Below the pieces are notes generated by a model that saw only the letters and a program-made list of their open reading frames with translations, did not search any database and was not told the origin of the DNA. A program made the position numbers and the translations under genes. DNA of 64,000 nt. It comes from Ruminococcus callidus ATCC 27760. Its GTDB lineage: Bacteria; Bacillota; Clostridia; Oscillospirales; Ruminococcaceae. Positions within the stretch are counted from its first letter, which is position 1; every line of letters begins with the position of its first letter. This document shows positions 7,376 through 16,271 of this stretch, one piece after another. Location of the stretch: positions 1-64,000 of the forward strand of contig NZ_KI260355.1 in NCBI RefSeq assembly GCF_000468015.1. The letters are read 5' to 3'.

Positions 7376-9847
7376 ATGAAAATTAAAAGTTTTGCAGCAA
7401 CCTCAAGGATAGTTGATCGTGAAAAAGATATTGCTCAAATAATTGATTTATTTCATCATGCTGAATGTACCCAAGTACATATTGTATACGCCGAAACAGG
7501 ATATGGAAAGTCATCATTTTCTGCAAAATTAGCTAAAAATCACTTTTTTGCTGACTGGAATATTATAAATGTTAAAACTATGCCTCAAAATGTAAATTAC
7601 AATGTTTCGGAAGGTGAATACCTAGAATTGATTTTTACAGCTTTAATGAAATTTTTCAAAGCGCAGGGACACTCAAACTTTTCTTTTGAAAATTATTTAA
7701 CAAGCAATAAAAATAGAATTTTGAAAGAAGTATTTATCGACCAAAGCATCGATCAATTCATTTCAGCCAATTCATTGAAAGAATCTATAAAAAAATCGAG
7801 TGGCATAGGATTAAAAAGGATATTAAAAACAGGCGATTTTAGTTTGCATTCTATAATAAACAATATATCTCCTGTTGCAAGGTGCATAAAATCGGACTAT
7901 ATCCACTATCTGTTTAAAAAAAGTCATATTCTTTTGATAATTGATAATATTCAAAATATAGATAATACATCTCTTAAATATCTCATTGAATGGATAAATG
8001 AAACGAAATATAAAAATCAAGGATTCATTTTGGAATATACTATTTCTGATGGCTATTCTCTGGATTCAGTGAAAAATTTGCAACGGGAAATATCAATTGC
8101 CGAAGTAGATGTACATTTATGTAGGTTGGAAAAAATGCGTGACGAGTATATTGCGGATCTCCTTGAAGCCCAGCTTAATGTTCATTCCCCTGATATCCAC
8201 TTTGTTATCAATGCGAAAAAACATTATAAGGATTATTCTGAAGGAAACCTTTGGGATCTTATTGATTATGCAAGAATGTATGATGATCATACAGAGAATG
8301 GTGAATTGACCTCGCCAACTTTATTAAACTTGAAAAACTTAAGCCAAGAGTCACAATATATCGTTTCAATTTTGTATTATCATAGCGGACGCATAAATAA
8401 AAAAGTCTTTTACAATATCTGGACTAGCGAATTTTCAAATTCTGAAAATGACCTGGATAAATTATTTCTTGAACTGGTTACAAACCAAGTTATTTGTACC
8501 AAAACAAATGGAGATAATGAACAAATCTCTTTTATGCATGCAAGTATTCTTGATGCATATAAAGAAAACCTTTCTGATTTTGTTGATATTGACAAGGATG
8601 TATATAAGCGTTTGAGCCTTTTTTACGCAAAGGTTTATGAGGGTACAGTGACTGTTGTTAGTAAAGAGGCTGCTTGGCAAATTCTAGTTAAAATCTATTC
8701 GGTCAATAATCCGGAAAAAATCATGGGGCTGCTTACAGATTTTCAGACAAATACATTAAGAAATATATCAAGAGACAGCACATGGCATTATCTAAATAAA
8801 TTGATAGAATGCACAAAAGACAATATTCCTAGATTTAAAAAAATTTATTTTCAAATCTTAAGGATATGTCGTATTGCATCTTTGTATGAAGAAGGCTATT
8901 CGTGTATTAAACTAATGGAAAGAAGCATTGATATTATATCAGATGATGACCTACTTCTGTTTAAGCTATTGTTTCTCTCTATATTAGATCACCACGAAAT
9001 TGTTATTCAGGAGTATAAAAACGTTATGTCTAGAATAGAAAAGTTCAGCCATACATGGATTAAGTTGAAATTGCTTGTTTTGAATAGCTTTATAGCACTT
9101 AATGACAAAAGGGCATGCACCGATATTGACATTGAACTGAACCAAATACCAGGGTTTAAGCATTCTGATGAATATGCCTTTTATTTACGGTTGACAAACA
9201 TTTATACTAAACCATCGCAGGCTGTTAAAAATGCTAAGAAAAGCATAAAACTTTTTCAGCTAAAAGGCGATAATATTCAAGCAGGCAAATCGTATATCAC
9301 CTATTCAAAGCTTCTTTCAAGCATTGGAAAGCACAAAAAAGCGATAGAAAATATAAAGCAGGCTAAAAGACTACTGGAAAATTCAAATCAAGGCATTTCA
9401 TGCATTTATAATAATTGGGCTGGCTATTTGTTATTATCAGGTGAATTTGATTGTACCGTCTGGGATTATCTAAACATTGCTGATCAACACAGTGTTTCGA
9501 CTTACGATAAATTATCTGTAATAATCAACAAATTGGCGTGGTGTTATGAGAATAATGCTTTTGTCAGATTAGATCTTCTTAAAAACCAAGCATTGGAGCT
9601 TATTAATAAAGAACCAAGTAAATTGATGCACTGTACTGCTTATTATAATTTGTCCATTGCATATAGAAAAGCAGGAATGATTGATCAGGCTGATATGTAC
9701 TACCAGCAAGCAGTCAATCTGAAGGGGGAATGTTCTTGCATTAAAGCGAGAATTGATGGGATAACATTCAAGACACGTCACCTAATTCCAAGAATTAAAA
9801 AGCCATACCATATCTGTTATTTATCTTTCTGGCTGTTTGATTTTTGA
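7376..9847 (+). CDS. P-loop (STAND-like) ATPase with TPR-like repeats
   Basis: The 823-residue protein starts at an ATG with a TAGGAG site. It has an N-terminal P-loop module: RIVDREKDIAQI, then Walker A AETGYGKSSF at about residues 40-49 and Walker B ILLIIDNIQNID at about 185-196. The C-terminal half (about 520-800) is helical with TPR-like units (GKSYITYSKLLSSIGKHKKA, YNLSIAYRKAGMIDQADMYY). This layout matches STAND regulators or effectors such as MalT-like activators and Avs-like proteins. No DNA-binding domain is evident at the C-terminus. It is transcribed away from the PLP enzyme and towards the ATP-grasp gene, so it could regulate them or be a defence protein. Confidence 0.65.
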   Translation: MKIKSFAATSRIVDREKDIAQIIDLFHHAECTQVHIVYAETGYGKSSFSAKLAKNHFFADWNIINVKTMPQNVNYNVSEGEYLELIFTALMKFFKAQGHSNFSFENYLTSNKNRILKEVFIDQSIDQFISANSLKESIKKSSGIGLKRILKTGDFSLHSIINNISPVARCIKSDYIHYLFKKSHILLIIDNIQNIDNTSLKYLIEWINETKYKNQGFILEYTISDGYSLDSVKNLQREISIAEVDVHLCRLEKMRDEYIADLLEAQLNVHSPDIHFVINAKKHYKDYSEGNLWDLIDYARMYDDHTENGELTSPTLLNLKNLSQESQYIVSILYYHSGRINKKVFYNIWTSEFSNSENDLDKLFLELVTNQVICTKTNGDNEQISFMHASILDAYKENLSDFVDIDKDVYKRLSLFYAKVYEGTVTVVSKEAAWQILVKIYSVNNPEKIMGLLTDFQTNTLRNISRDSTWHYLNKLIECTKDNIPRFKKIYFQILRICRIASLYEEGYSCIKLMERSIDIISDDDLLLFKLLFLSILDHHEIVIQEYKNVMSRIEKFSHTWIKLKLLVLNSFIALNDKRACTDIDIELNQIPGFKHSDEYAFYLRLTNIYTKPSQAVKNAKKSIKLFQLKGDNIQAGKSYITYSKLLSSIGKHKKAIENIKQAKRLLENSNQGISCIYNNWAGYLLLSGEFDCTVWDYLNIADQHSVSTYDKLSVIINKLAWCYENNAFVRLDLLKNQALELINKEPSKLMHCTAYYNLSIAYRKAGMIDQADMYYQQAVNLKGECSCIKARIDGITFKTRHLIPRIKKPYHICYLSFWLFDF

Positions 9848-9849
9848 AG

Positions 9850-10809
9850 TCAGGAGTCAAGAGAAGCATTAAATAATACCTCATCATAATATCTGCTGAC
9901 TATTGAGTCCCATGCTACACAATTCATATAGTATTCCAGGCTTTCAAGATTTGCCCCGTTTACAAAGTGGTCCAGATATTGTTCTATGTAATTAAAAGAA
10001 GCAATCATTCCTTCGCTTGCTGAACCACCTATTCTAAGATTGATTTCAATGAAATAAATGCCGCTATCATTCTCAATAAACTCTACATTAGATAGACCCG
10101 GTATCCTATATTTTGAATAGATTTGTTTGCATATTTGTATAAGCTTGTCATGTTTCACTATTTGGCTGCGAAAAGCTGATCCCATTTGTTTTTCAAGTGA
10201 TTTTCGGGGCAATATCAATTTGGGACTTCCATTTTTATCGGCAAATATATCTACTACATATGTTGTACCTGTTTCATATTTCTGAGCAAACCAATCTGTA
10301 TGAAAATGATTTTCAATATGTGACGCTTTCGAAAGATCAACAATATAGATTCCCTGACTTGAAACGGAGCATCTTTTGCGAAATATCACTTTATCTTTTC
10401 CAAAAAGTGAATCATAAATAGTTGGTACTTTAATTCCCATTTTTTCAATGGATCTATTTGCTTCTAGTTTGTCTTGGAATATATTAATTGTATCCGAAGG
10501 GCAATTATCGAACGGTATTGTTATTTCATCTTTGTGGCGATTAAGAAACCGCACTTCCTTATCTGTTGATACAAAAAGATAATCTATCTTGTGCTTATCT
10601 GATAATTCATTGATGAATTGCAAGTATTCCTTTTCATTGTTTATGTTAGGCGCTTGAAAATATCGATCAACAAAATTGCTTGATGCGATATGCCCAGCTG
10701 CGGATATGTCAGTTCCCCATACATCAACAGGGAAGCTTCTTATTCTTTTTAGTTGCCTTACTAATAGTGTTGAATTTGTGCTTTTAATATTATTTACCAG
10801 GATTCTCAT
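9850..10809 (-). CDS. ATP-grasp ligase, PylC/CarB-like
   Basis: I choose the ATG at 10809, which follows an AAGGTGG site, giving 319 residues. The N-terminus is a Rossmann-like pre-ATP-grasp domain (MRILVNNIKSTNSTLLVRQL, then DVWGTDIS). The ATP-grasp core shows VIFRKRCSVSSQGIYIVD (about 145-162), WFAQKYETGTTYVVDIFADK and the metal-binding end GIYFIEINLRIGGSASEG (about 263-280). Such enzymes join an amine to a carboxylate using ATP. With the SbnA-like enzyme it would make a compact two-enzyme route to an amino-acid-derived small molecule. Its stop is 2 bp from the convergent P-loop gene. The substrate cannot be read from sequence. Confidence 0.7.
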   Translation of the reverse strand: MRILVNNIKSTNSTLLVRQLKRIRSFPVDVWGTDISAAGHIASSNFVDRYFQAPNINNEKEYLQFINELSDKHKIDYLFVSTDKEVRFLNRHKDEITIPFDNCPSDTINIFQDKLEANRSIEKMGIKVPTIYDSLFGKDKVIFRKRCSVSSQGIYIVDLSKASHIENHFHTDWFAQKYETGTTYVVDIFADKNGSPKLILPRKSLEKQMGSAFRSQIVKHDKLIQICKQIYSKYRIPGLSNVEFIENDSGIYFIEINLRIGGSASEGMIASFNYIEQYLDHFVNGANLESLEYYMNCVAWDSIVSRYYDEVLFNASLDS

Positions 10810-11033
10810 TACCAACCACCTTCCTATTTTATGTGAATCATCATAAAGAGAAAATTAACACATGATAATTTGAAGTTATCCTGCGTTGAGTTTTGATAAT
10901 ACTATTATACACCCATTTTTCTTCAAAATCAACATAATCTCGCAGATTTTTCCAAGAAATTCATCGACACTATTCGACAAAAAGCGTATTACAATATATA
11001 ATAGAATTATTCCCAAACGAAGGAGTAGCTATC

Positions 11034-11951
11034 ATGATAAACTTAAACCTGCAAATAGAACGATTTCTTAACTACTGCATGTCCAGAAAAGCTCTGAATG
11101 AAAAAACCATTAAGGCTTACAGAATCGATCTTAGGCAATTCTCTGAATATACAGACAACACATTTTCCAAAGAGATGATTTGCCGATACATCGACATACT
11201 TCACGAACGATTCAAGCCCAAGACGGTAAAGCGAAAAATCGCTTCCATCAAAGCGTTTACTCATTATCTTTTAATTGAAGACGTAATTGAAATCAATCCA
11301 TTCAACAAAATTGATGTTTCCTTTCAAGAACCTACAATTCTTCCCAAAACGATCCCCCTCAATATAATCAACAGTCTGCTAACGTGTGCTTACAATTCAT
11401 TTTCACAGGCTGAAACAGATTATCAAAAACGCTGCACGACTCGTGACATTGCAATTCTTGAAATTCTCTTTGCAACCGGAGCCAGGGTATCTGAAATTTG
11501 CAATCTGACACCCACATCTGTAGATTTGACGAATCACACCATCAAAATTTTCGGAAAAGGTTCTAAAGAACGGATGATACAGATTGAAAATACCGATGTT
11601 TTAAGGGCGCTTCAATCTTATTATGACCTATTTCAAGAGGACATAAAGACGTGTGGATTCTTCTTTGTCAACAAACTGCATCATCGTCTCACTGAGCAAT
11701 CAGTTCGTGAAATCATTCGAAAATACACAGCTATGACAGGGTATGATATACATATCACGCCGCACATGTTTCGTCATTCATTTGCCACTTTGCTTCTTGA
11801 CGAGGATGTTGACATTCGTTACATACAGAAGCTATTGGGGCACAGTTCCATCACAACCACACAAATTTATACCCATGTTGCTATGGCAAAACAAAAAGAA
11901 ATTCTTTCTGTCAAGCATCCAAGAAATAAGATAAGGGTTAACGCAAAATAA
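11034..11951 (+). CDS. Tyrosine recombinase, XerC/D-like
   Basis: The 305-residue protein starts after an AAGGAG site. It has a SAM-like core-binding domain (about 5-90, TIKAYRIDLRQFSEY) and a catalytic domain with ATGARVSEIC (Arg), GKGSKERMI (beta-hairpin Lys), HITPHMFRHSFAT (His-x-x-Arg), LLGHSSITTTQIYTH (His and nucleophile Tyr). All catalytic residues appear present. The length fits Xer-type recombinases and simple element integrases. It is isolated, with no partner genes. A degraded ~47-bp copy of its middle occurs at 18692-18738, so at least two copies once flanked or lay near region B. Confidence 0.85.
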   Translation: MINLNLQIERFLNYCMSRKALNEKTIKAYRIDLRQFSEYTDNTFSKEMICRYIDILHERFKPKTVKRKIASIKAFTHYLLIEDVIEINPFNKIDVSFQEPTILPKTIPLNIINSLLTCAYNSFSQAETDYQKRCTTRDIAILEILFATGARVSEICNLTPTSVDLTNHTIKIFGKGSKERMIQIENTDVLRALQSYYDLFQEDIKTCGFFFVNKLHHRLTEQSVREIIRKYTAMTGYDIHITPHMFRHSFATLLLDEDVDIRYIQKLLGHSSITTTQIYTHVAMAKQKEILSVKHPRNKIRVNAK

Positions 11952-12130
11952 TATACAATTATCTTCAGTTGTAAAAACATGTGCCATCAAACGCTTTCAA
12001 AAGCATCCTCATAAACATATAGTCCTAAAATTCTAAAAAAGATCATAGCTACAAACAAATTCTGAAGCAGTGCATAGAATTATTTAATATTTATGCTGAT
12101 AAAATCAAATAATCACATATGCTCAACTAA

Positions 12131-15100
12131 TCAACTATTTACTCTGAAATAATCCTCTGCCTGTACAATCGTATTCCAAATCTGCTCATCCTTACAGGGA
12201 TTGATATAATCATCATCAGAAAGCACGCCATACACAGCTTCAAGCTTTTCTTTTACTATCTTTGCATATGAATACATATTACTTTCATAACGTTCCTGCT
12301 TCACTCCTCGGTTACGCATTCGCTGCTGAGAATGATTCATTCGTTCCAAATGATGCATTTGCACAGAACGTCTTGATACAGTTATCTGTGCTAAAAGCTT
12401 TTGCATTTCATCAGATAACTTTACCGCCTCTTCATACTTCTCTACAGCATCCTTCGCAGTATCTATCTTCAATTGATCTTCATAAGAAACTCGATTATTT
12501 CTGTTTTCCGATATATCACGAAGCTGATTTACTGTTTCTTTCAACTCGTTTAGAGAAGCAGACCTTTCTGCAATATTGATATTGGATTCTATCACTCCGA
12601 TATTTTCAAGAAGCCGATTATCCATTTCATCGAAATCAGGCAAAGATTCTCCAAATTCCTGCATATAAGCATCCTGAACAAAATGCATCATTTCTGTATT
12701 TCGCTCCAATACATGAGCCGCTTCAGATATATCAAACTTCTGATCATGATACTGAACACAATTCCTGTAGCGCTCTTTTAGATAAACATTAGATACAACG
12801 CCGTTTTCCAGATCCTTTACATCTGGTTCTATTTTCTCCATCATGTTGTCAGAAATGACCTCTCTTCCCTTCGCCGAATCCTGCATCAACGTTTTCTGTA
12901 CTGACCATTCATGACTGTATTCCTTTCCAAGCGCAACAAAGTCAATACTTAACTGCATATACAATTCACTTGGATTCGCTGATAATCTTGCTGCTAATCT
13001 GCGAATGAAGAACAAGGATGCAACCGATGTGATGACACCCTTTACAAGCTGAAGTACCCCTTCACCGAGCATTCCGGCAAACTGCACTGCTGCCTGAGCC
13101 ACTGAAAGTGCTGCTTCTGCAACATAAATAGATGCATAAAGCACTCCTTTTGCAATTTCATATCCTGCTATTTCACATCCGATAATCGGCGCATAAAATA
13201 TTTTTTTGAACCATCCCATATTGCGGAGTCTATTCCTGCATGCATCTATCTGATGATCCAGGTATGAGATTTCATCGTACAATTTCCGTACCTTTGTTTT
13301 TGCATCTTCCAGTGATTGCGTTGCGTCATTAATTTTCTTTCTGCAAACTTCGATCGCATGATTCAATCGATCTTTTACCTTTGTCAGTGTTTCTTCTAAT
13401 TTGTATGTATCAAAAGAAAACTGAAAATCAAAGTTCAACGATTGAAAACTCTGATAGTTCACATTCAAAGAAAGATGCGTTGTCATGCCCCAGAATGTAC
13501 TTTCCAGATTGATAATGATCAAGCCTTTTTGATAATACAATTGTGCCTGTTTTTCCGTCAATCCAGCTATTGATATTTTACCGTCAAAATAAAATGACAC
13601 ATCATTTTGAGATGCTTGCAGATAAAATGCAACGCCTTTCGCTGTCGTATCCAGAAATTGTGACAGAACGCTGTTTTCCGGAATTGGGATAGGATTTTCC
13701 TGTTGAAAATCAGAGGATGTAATTTTGATTATTCCCAAATCAATATCCGACAGCATGCCAAACGCCAGTGCACCTTCCTGCTGACGGAATGAAAACAAAA
13801 CTTTCAAAGACAATTGAAACACACAAATTTTTGCACAAAAGAATATTCCCGCACTGACAACCATGCCGTTACCAATTGTGAAGGGTTCTGCCACATCTGA
13901 ATAATAAAATTGTGGACGCAGATACAAAACACCGTCTGCATCCACATAATAATGACGCATTCTATATTTATCCACAAGCGCATATCCATCATCCTGCGGT
14001 ATTCGTCCTATAGAAATTGTATTTACATCAATCGAAAGCTGAGATGCCGTAATATTATCATTAAAAAATGCTGCAATCTGCGATAAATCAGTCTTTTCAA
14101 ACCATTCCATCTGAAATTTATTTCTACATTCAAAATCAAAGTAGTCGATAGAAATAATATCAAGTGCTTTGATACCTGGAATCAAAAGACCCGTGATGTT
14201 TTCAATCAAATCCGATATGGAAAGTCGACTGGTAGCAAAACATAATAATTGCGGTTTTAAGATTCCATCGTATGAAAACTGCATCGCCGCAAATAGATAC
14301 AACTTTCTTAAATAAATTTCACCGACAATGCCAAATGTCAACCCCTTGTTATATCCAATTGTAAGAGAAGTGTTTCCGAGGTAAAATGCACCGAAAAGAT
14401 TGATTGGTTCTTTCGGAATGGCAGATGCCGACAGCATCAGTGAACTGGAAGATAATTTACAGTCAACGCAAAAAGACATTTCGGAAATTGCCATTAACTG
14501 AAACATCCCGGAGGCCTGAAAGATCGTGTCAGCTTTACCAGTATCCAGTTCCAGAAATAATTCTTGTATGCTGATAATGTCATTAGAGATCTGTGGGACG
14601 GAAAGTACAAAATATGCGCCTTGCTGTCCTTTTCCCGCGAAAAAGGACAGATTTTCTATACCAAGCAGCTCATGAAAAAACAGGTCCAGCAGCCCATTGC
14701 ATTCCTGTGAAAAGTAATATTCGGAATACAAACAAAAACTGTTTTTTTCGTAGAATCTGGAAGGAGGCAGCAATGTTTCCGTATTATGAAAAGTTTCTAA
14801 CAGCCTGCCAATATTGACCGGCTGCAATCCTTTGGAAATATACAGATAAAAATTATCAATGCCAATCAGACGCTTGGCATTTGCGATAAGTTCTGCAACG
14901 AACCCTGAACTCTCTTGTTCTGAAATTTCACATAAGAATCCGCTGCCAGAGTAACTTCCATCTGAATTTTTTAATCGAATCGCTGTAACACGGAACGACT
15001 GCATATCCACAAAAAACATCTCATGATCATAAGCATAACTGAAACGCAATTCAGCAGATCTATGTGTCAGAAAATCCGGAAGAAGTGTGTGTAATTCATC

Positions 15101-15298
15101 AGACAGCTTAGAATCAATCAATGCAACGATTGCAGTCATATCAGCATTGTTGATATTCAAATTCCCTTGAAAACAGCTTTCGCCATGCAGTACACTGTAT
15201 GATGCCGCTGCTTCATAGCCCAGTATCGTTCCACGAACACCAACGCTCATGGAAAATGTTTTTTCTTCCATTGAATTCACCATATCGGATTTTTTCAT
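12131..15298 (-). CDS. 1,055-residue beta-rich/coiled-coil protein, unknown function
   Basis: I do not recognise the family. Residues 1-640 are predicted mostly beta strand, with repeated amphipathic segments (MSVGVRGTILGYEAAASYSV, AFYLGNTSLTIGYNKGLTFG). Residues about 650-700 form a coiled coil (VKDRLNHAIEVCRKKINDAT). Residues about 720-790 are small-residue-rich hydrophobic helices that could enter a membrane (IAGYEIAKGVLYASIYVAEA). The remainder is charged coiled coil (ENIGVIESNINIAERSASLN). There is no signal peptide. The N-terminus resembles the start of the upstream 169-residue protein, to which it is directly coupled. A TTG at 15301 is an alternative start. Possible roles are a large structural, lipid-binding or pore-forming protein. 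Confidence 0.6.
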   Translation of the reverse strand: MKKSDMVNSMEEKTFSMSVGVRGTILGYEAAASYSVLHGESCFQGNLNINNADMTAIVALIDSKLSDELHTLLPDFLTHRSAELRFSYAYDHEMFFVDMQSFRVTAIRLKNSDGSYSGSGFLCEISEQESSGFVAELIANAKRLIGIDNFYLYISKGLQPVNIGRLLETFHNTETLLPPSRFYEKNSFCLYSEYYFSQECNGLLDLFFHELLGIENLSFFAGKGQQGAYFVLSVPQISNDIISIQELFLELDTGKADTIFQASGMFQLMAISEMSFCVDCKLSSSSLMLSASAIPKEPINLFGAFYLGNTSLTIGYNKGLTFGIVGEIYLRKLYLFAAMQFSYDGILKPQLLCFATSRLSISDLIENITGLLIPGIKALDIISIDYFDFECRNKFQMEWFEKTDLSQIAAFFNDNITASQLSIDVNTISIGRIPQDDGYALVDKYRMRHYYVDADGVLYLRPQFYYSDVAEPFTIGNGMVVSAGIFFCAKICVFQLSLKVLFSFRQQEGALAFGMLSDIDLGIIKITSSDFQQENPIPIPENSVLSQFLDTTAKGVAFYLQASQNDVSFYFDGKISIAGLTEKQAQLYYQKGLIIINLESTFWGMTTHLSLNVNYQSFQSLNFDFQFSFDTYKLEETLTKVKDRLNHAIEVCRKKINDATQSLEDAKTKVRKLYDEISYLDHQIDACRNRLRNMGWFKKIFYAPIIGCEIAGYEIAKGVLYASIYVAEAALSVAQAAVQFAGMLGEGVLQLVKGVITSVASLFFIRRLAARLSANPSELYMQLSIDFVALGKEYSHEWSVQKTLMQDSAKGREVISDNMMEKIEPDVKDLENGVVSNVYLKERYRNCVQYHDQKFDISEAAHVLERNTEMMHFVQDAYMQEFGESLPDFDEMDNRLLENIGVIESNINIAERSASLNELKETVNQLRDISENRNNRVSYEDQLKIDTAKDAVEKYEEAVKLSDEMQKLLAQITVSRRSVQMHHLERMNHSQQRMRNRGVKQERYESNMYSYAKIVKEKLEAVYGVLSDDDYINPCKDEQIWNTIVQAEDYFRVNS

Positions 15299-15301
15299 CA
15301 A

Positions 15302-15811
15302 TTAAAATGAATCAGGTGTTATCAATGCCATTTTTTCCAGCACAGTCTGACGCTGCGTATTCCAGATATTGAAGCTTAAACTGTCGATCTGGAATATCTT
15401 GATTTCCTTTGGAATCAAACCTTCTGCATTGATTTGCAGTGAAAGTGCGTATTCGACTGTCTTTTCTTCCGTTTCGCCGTTTTTCTTTGATTCAATATTC
15501 AAGAAGAGCATTTTCAAGCAGAACTTGACAGAATCAAAATCAATTGCATTCACAACCTGAGGATCTTCCTCTTCTGCAATCTTGCTCTTAACATCATCTT
15601 CAGAAAGAGCGCCTTCGCCTGCCATGCCGTTAAACTGACCAATCATTTCCTTCAGTGTAAGCTGTACGTCATTGGAAACATTCGCAGGTGCCAGGAAAAT
15701 CTGATAGCCGTCTGCTGTCTTTTTGTAATAGGAACTCAGATCTACTCCCATAAATGTAAATTTCAATCCCACGGATAACTGTACCTTTTCTGTTACTTGT
15801 AAATTTTTCAT
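15302..15811 (-). CDS. Small protein related to the N-terminus of its giant neighbour
   Basis: The start at 15811 (MKNLQVTEKVQ) is set by a GGAGGT site 7 bases upstream; a longer frame begins five codons earlier inside that site. The 169-residue product has VQLSVGLKFTFMGVDLSSYY near its start, which resembles FSMSVGVRGTILGYEAAASY of the next gene. The C-terminal part is probably beta-rich (VEYALSLQINAEGLIPKEIK, SLSFNIWNTQ). The next gene follows with no gap, so the products are likely made together. The function is unknown. It may be a soluble partner or a separate copy of the giant protein's first domain. Confidence 0.6.
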   Translation of the reverse strand: MKNLQVTEKVQLSVGLKFTFMGVDLSSYYKKTADGYQIFLAPANVSNDVQLTLKEMIGQFNGMAGEGALSEDDVKSKIAEEEDPQVVNAIDFDSVKFCLKMLFLNIESKKNGETEEKTVEYALSLQINAEGLIPKEIKIFQIDSLSFNIWNTQRQTVLEKMALITPDSF

Positions 15812-15826
15812 ATGAATTACCTCCAT

Positions 15827-16228
15827 TCATTTTCCGATCCAACTCATTCTAGCCGCTTTTACCGCACACCTCAATTGTATATTTTTTCCTGGTCCGCTGC
15901 TGTTACAACCTCTGCATAATGGAACTATATAAAATTCCTCATCGGGCTGCAAAGCCTGTGTAGGCTGTGATAAGACAACATGCGCTCCAACGAGATCATC
16001 TGGATGGCTTGATGTGCAATGCTGATTGCAGCATTGTCCGCCAATTTGTATTGTACTGGAGCCAGTTAACACTTCCCATGCATTAATCATCGTTGAATCG
16101 TACTCAATTCCTTCGTATATCACTTTATCTCCTGAACTACCTATTGCATTATACAAAGGCAGTCCATATCCTAACACCTCAACTTCCACATATTCCGATT
16201 TAAGTTCCATATTGTTTTCTTTGTTCAT
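15827..16228 (-). CDS. HNH-like zinc protein
   Basis: The 133-residue protein has an AAAGGAAAG site before its ATG. The C-terminal half carries CCNQHCTSSHPDDLVGAHVV followed by FYIVPLCRGCNSS: two Cys pairs around a GAHV segment. This is the pattern of a short zinc-bound HNH/treble-clef module found in many small bacterial proteins, where the His of GAHV and the PLC..CN segment form the core. The N-terminus (VEVEVLGYGLPLYNAI) is probably beta. It sits between the secreted dockerin protein and the two unknown proteins in what looks like one transcript. Nuclease activity is possible but unproven. Confidence 0.6.
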   Translation of the reverse strand: MNKENNMELKSEYVEVEVLGYGLPLYNAIGSSGDKVIYEGIEYDSTMINAWEVLTGSSTIQIGGQCCNQHCTSSHPDDLVGAHVVLSQPTQALQPDEEFYIVPLCRGCNSSGPGKNIQLRCAVKAARMSWIGK

Positions 16229-16271
16229 AATGCTTTCCTTTCATAATGTCAATTTAAAAACGTGCAGTAGA

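Noticed and set aside
6384-10809. PLP enzyme plus ATP-grasp as a D-cycloserine pathway (DcsD/DcsG-like)
   Set aside because: The other required steps (ureidoserine formation, racemase, hydroxyurea supply) are absent, and the motifs fit SbnA better.
11952-12130. Attachment site or tRNA next to the 11-kb recombinase
   Set aside because: I found no cloverleaf or direct repeat pairing with another site; nothing recognisable is seen in these 179 bp.
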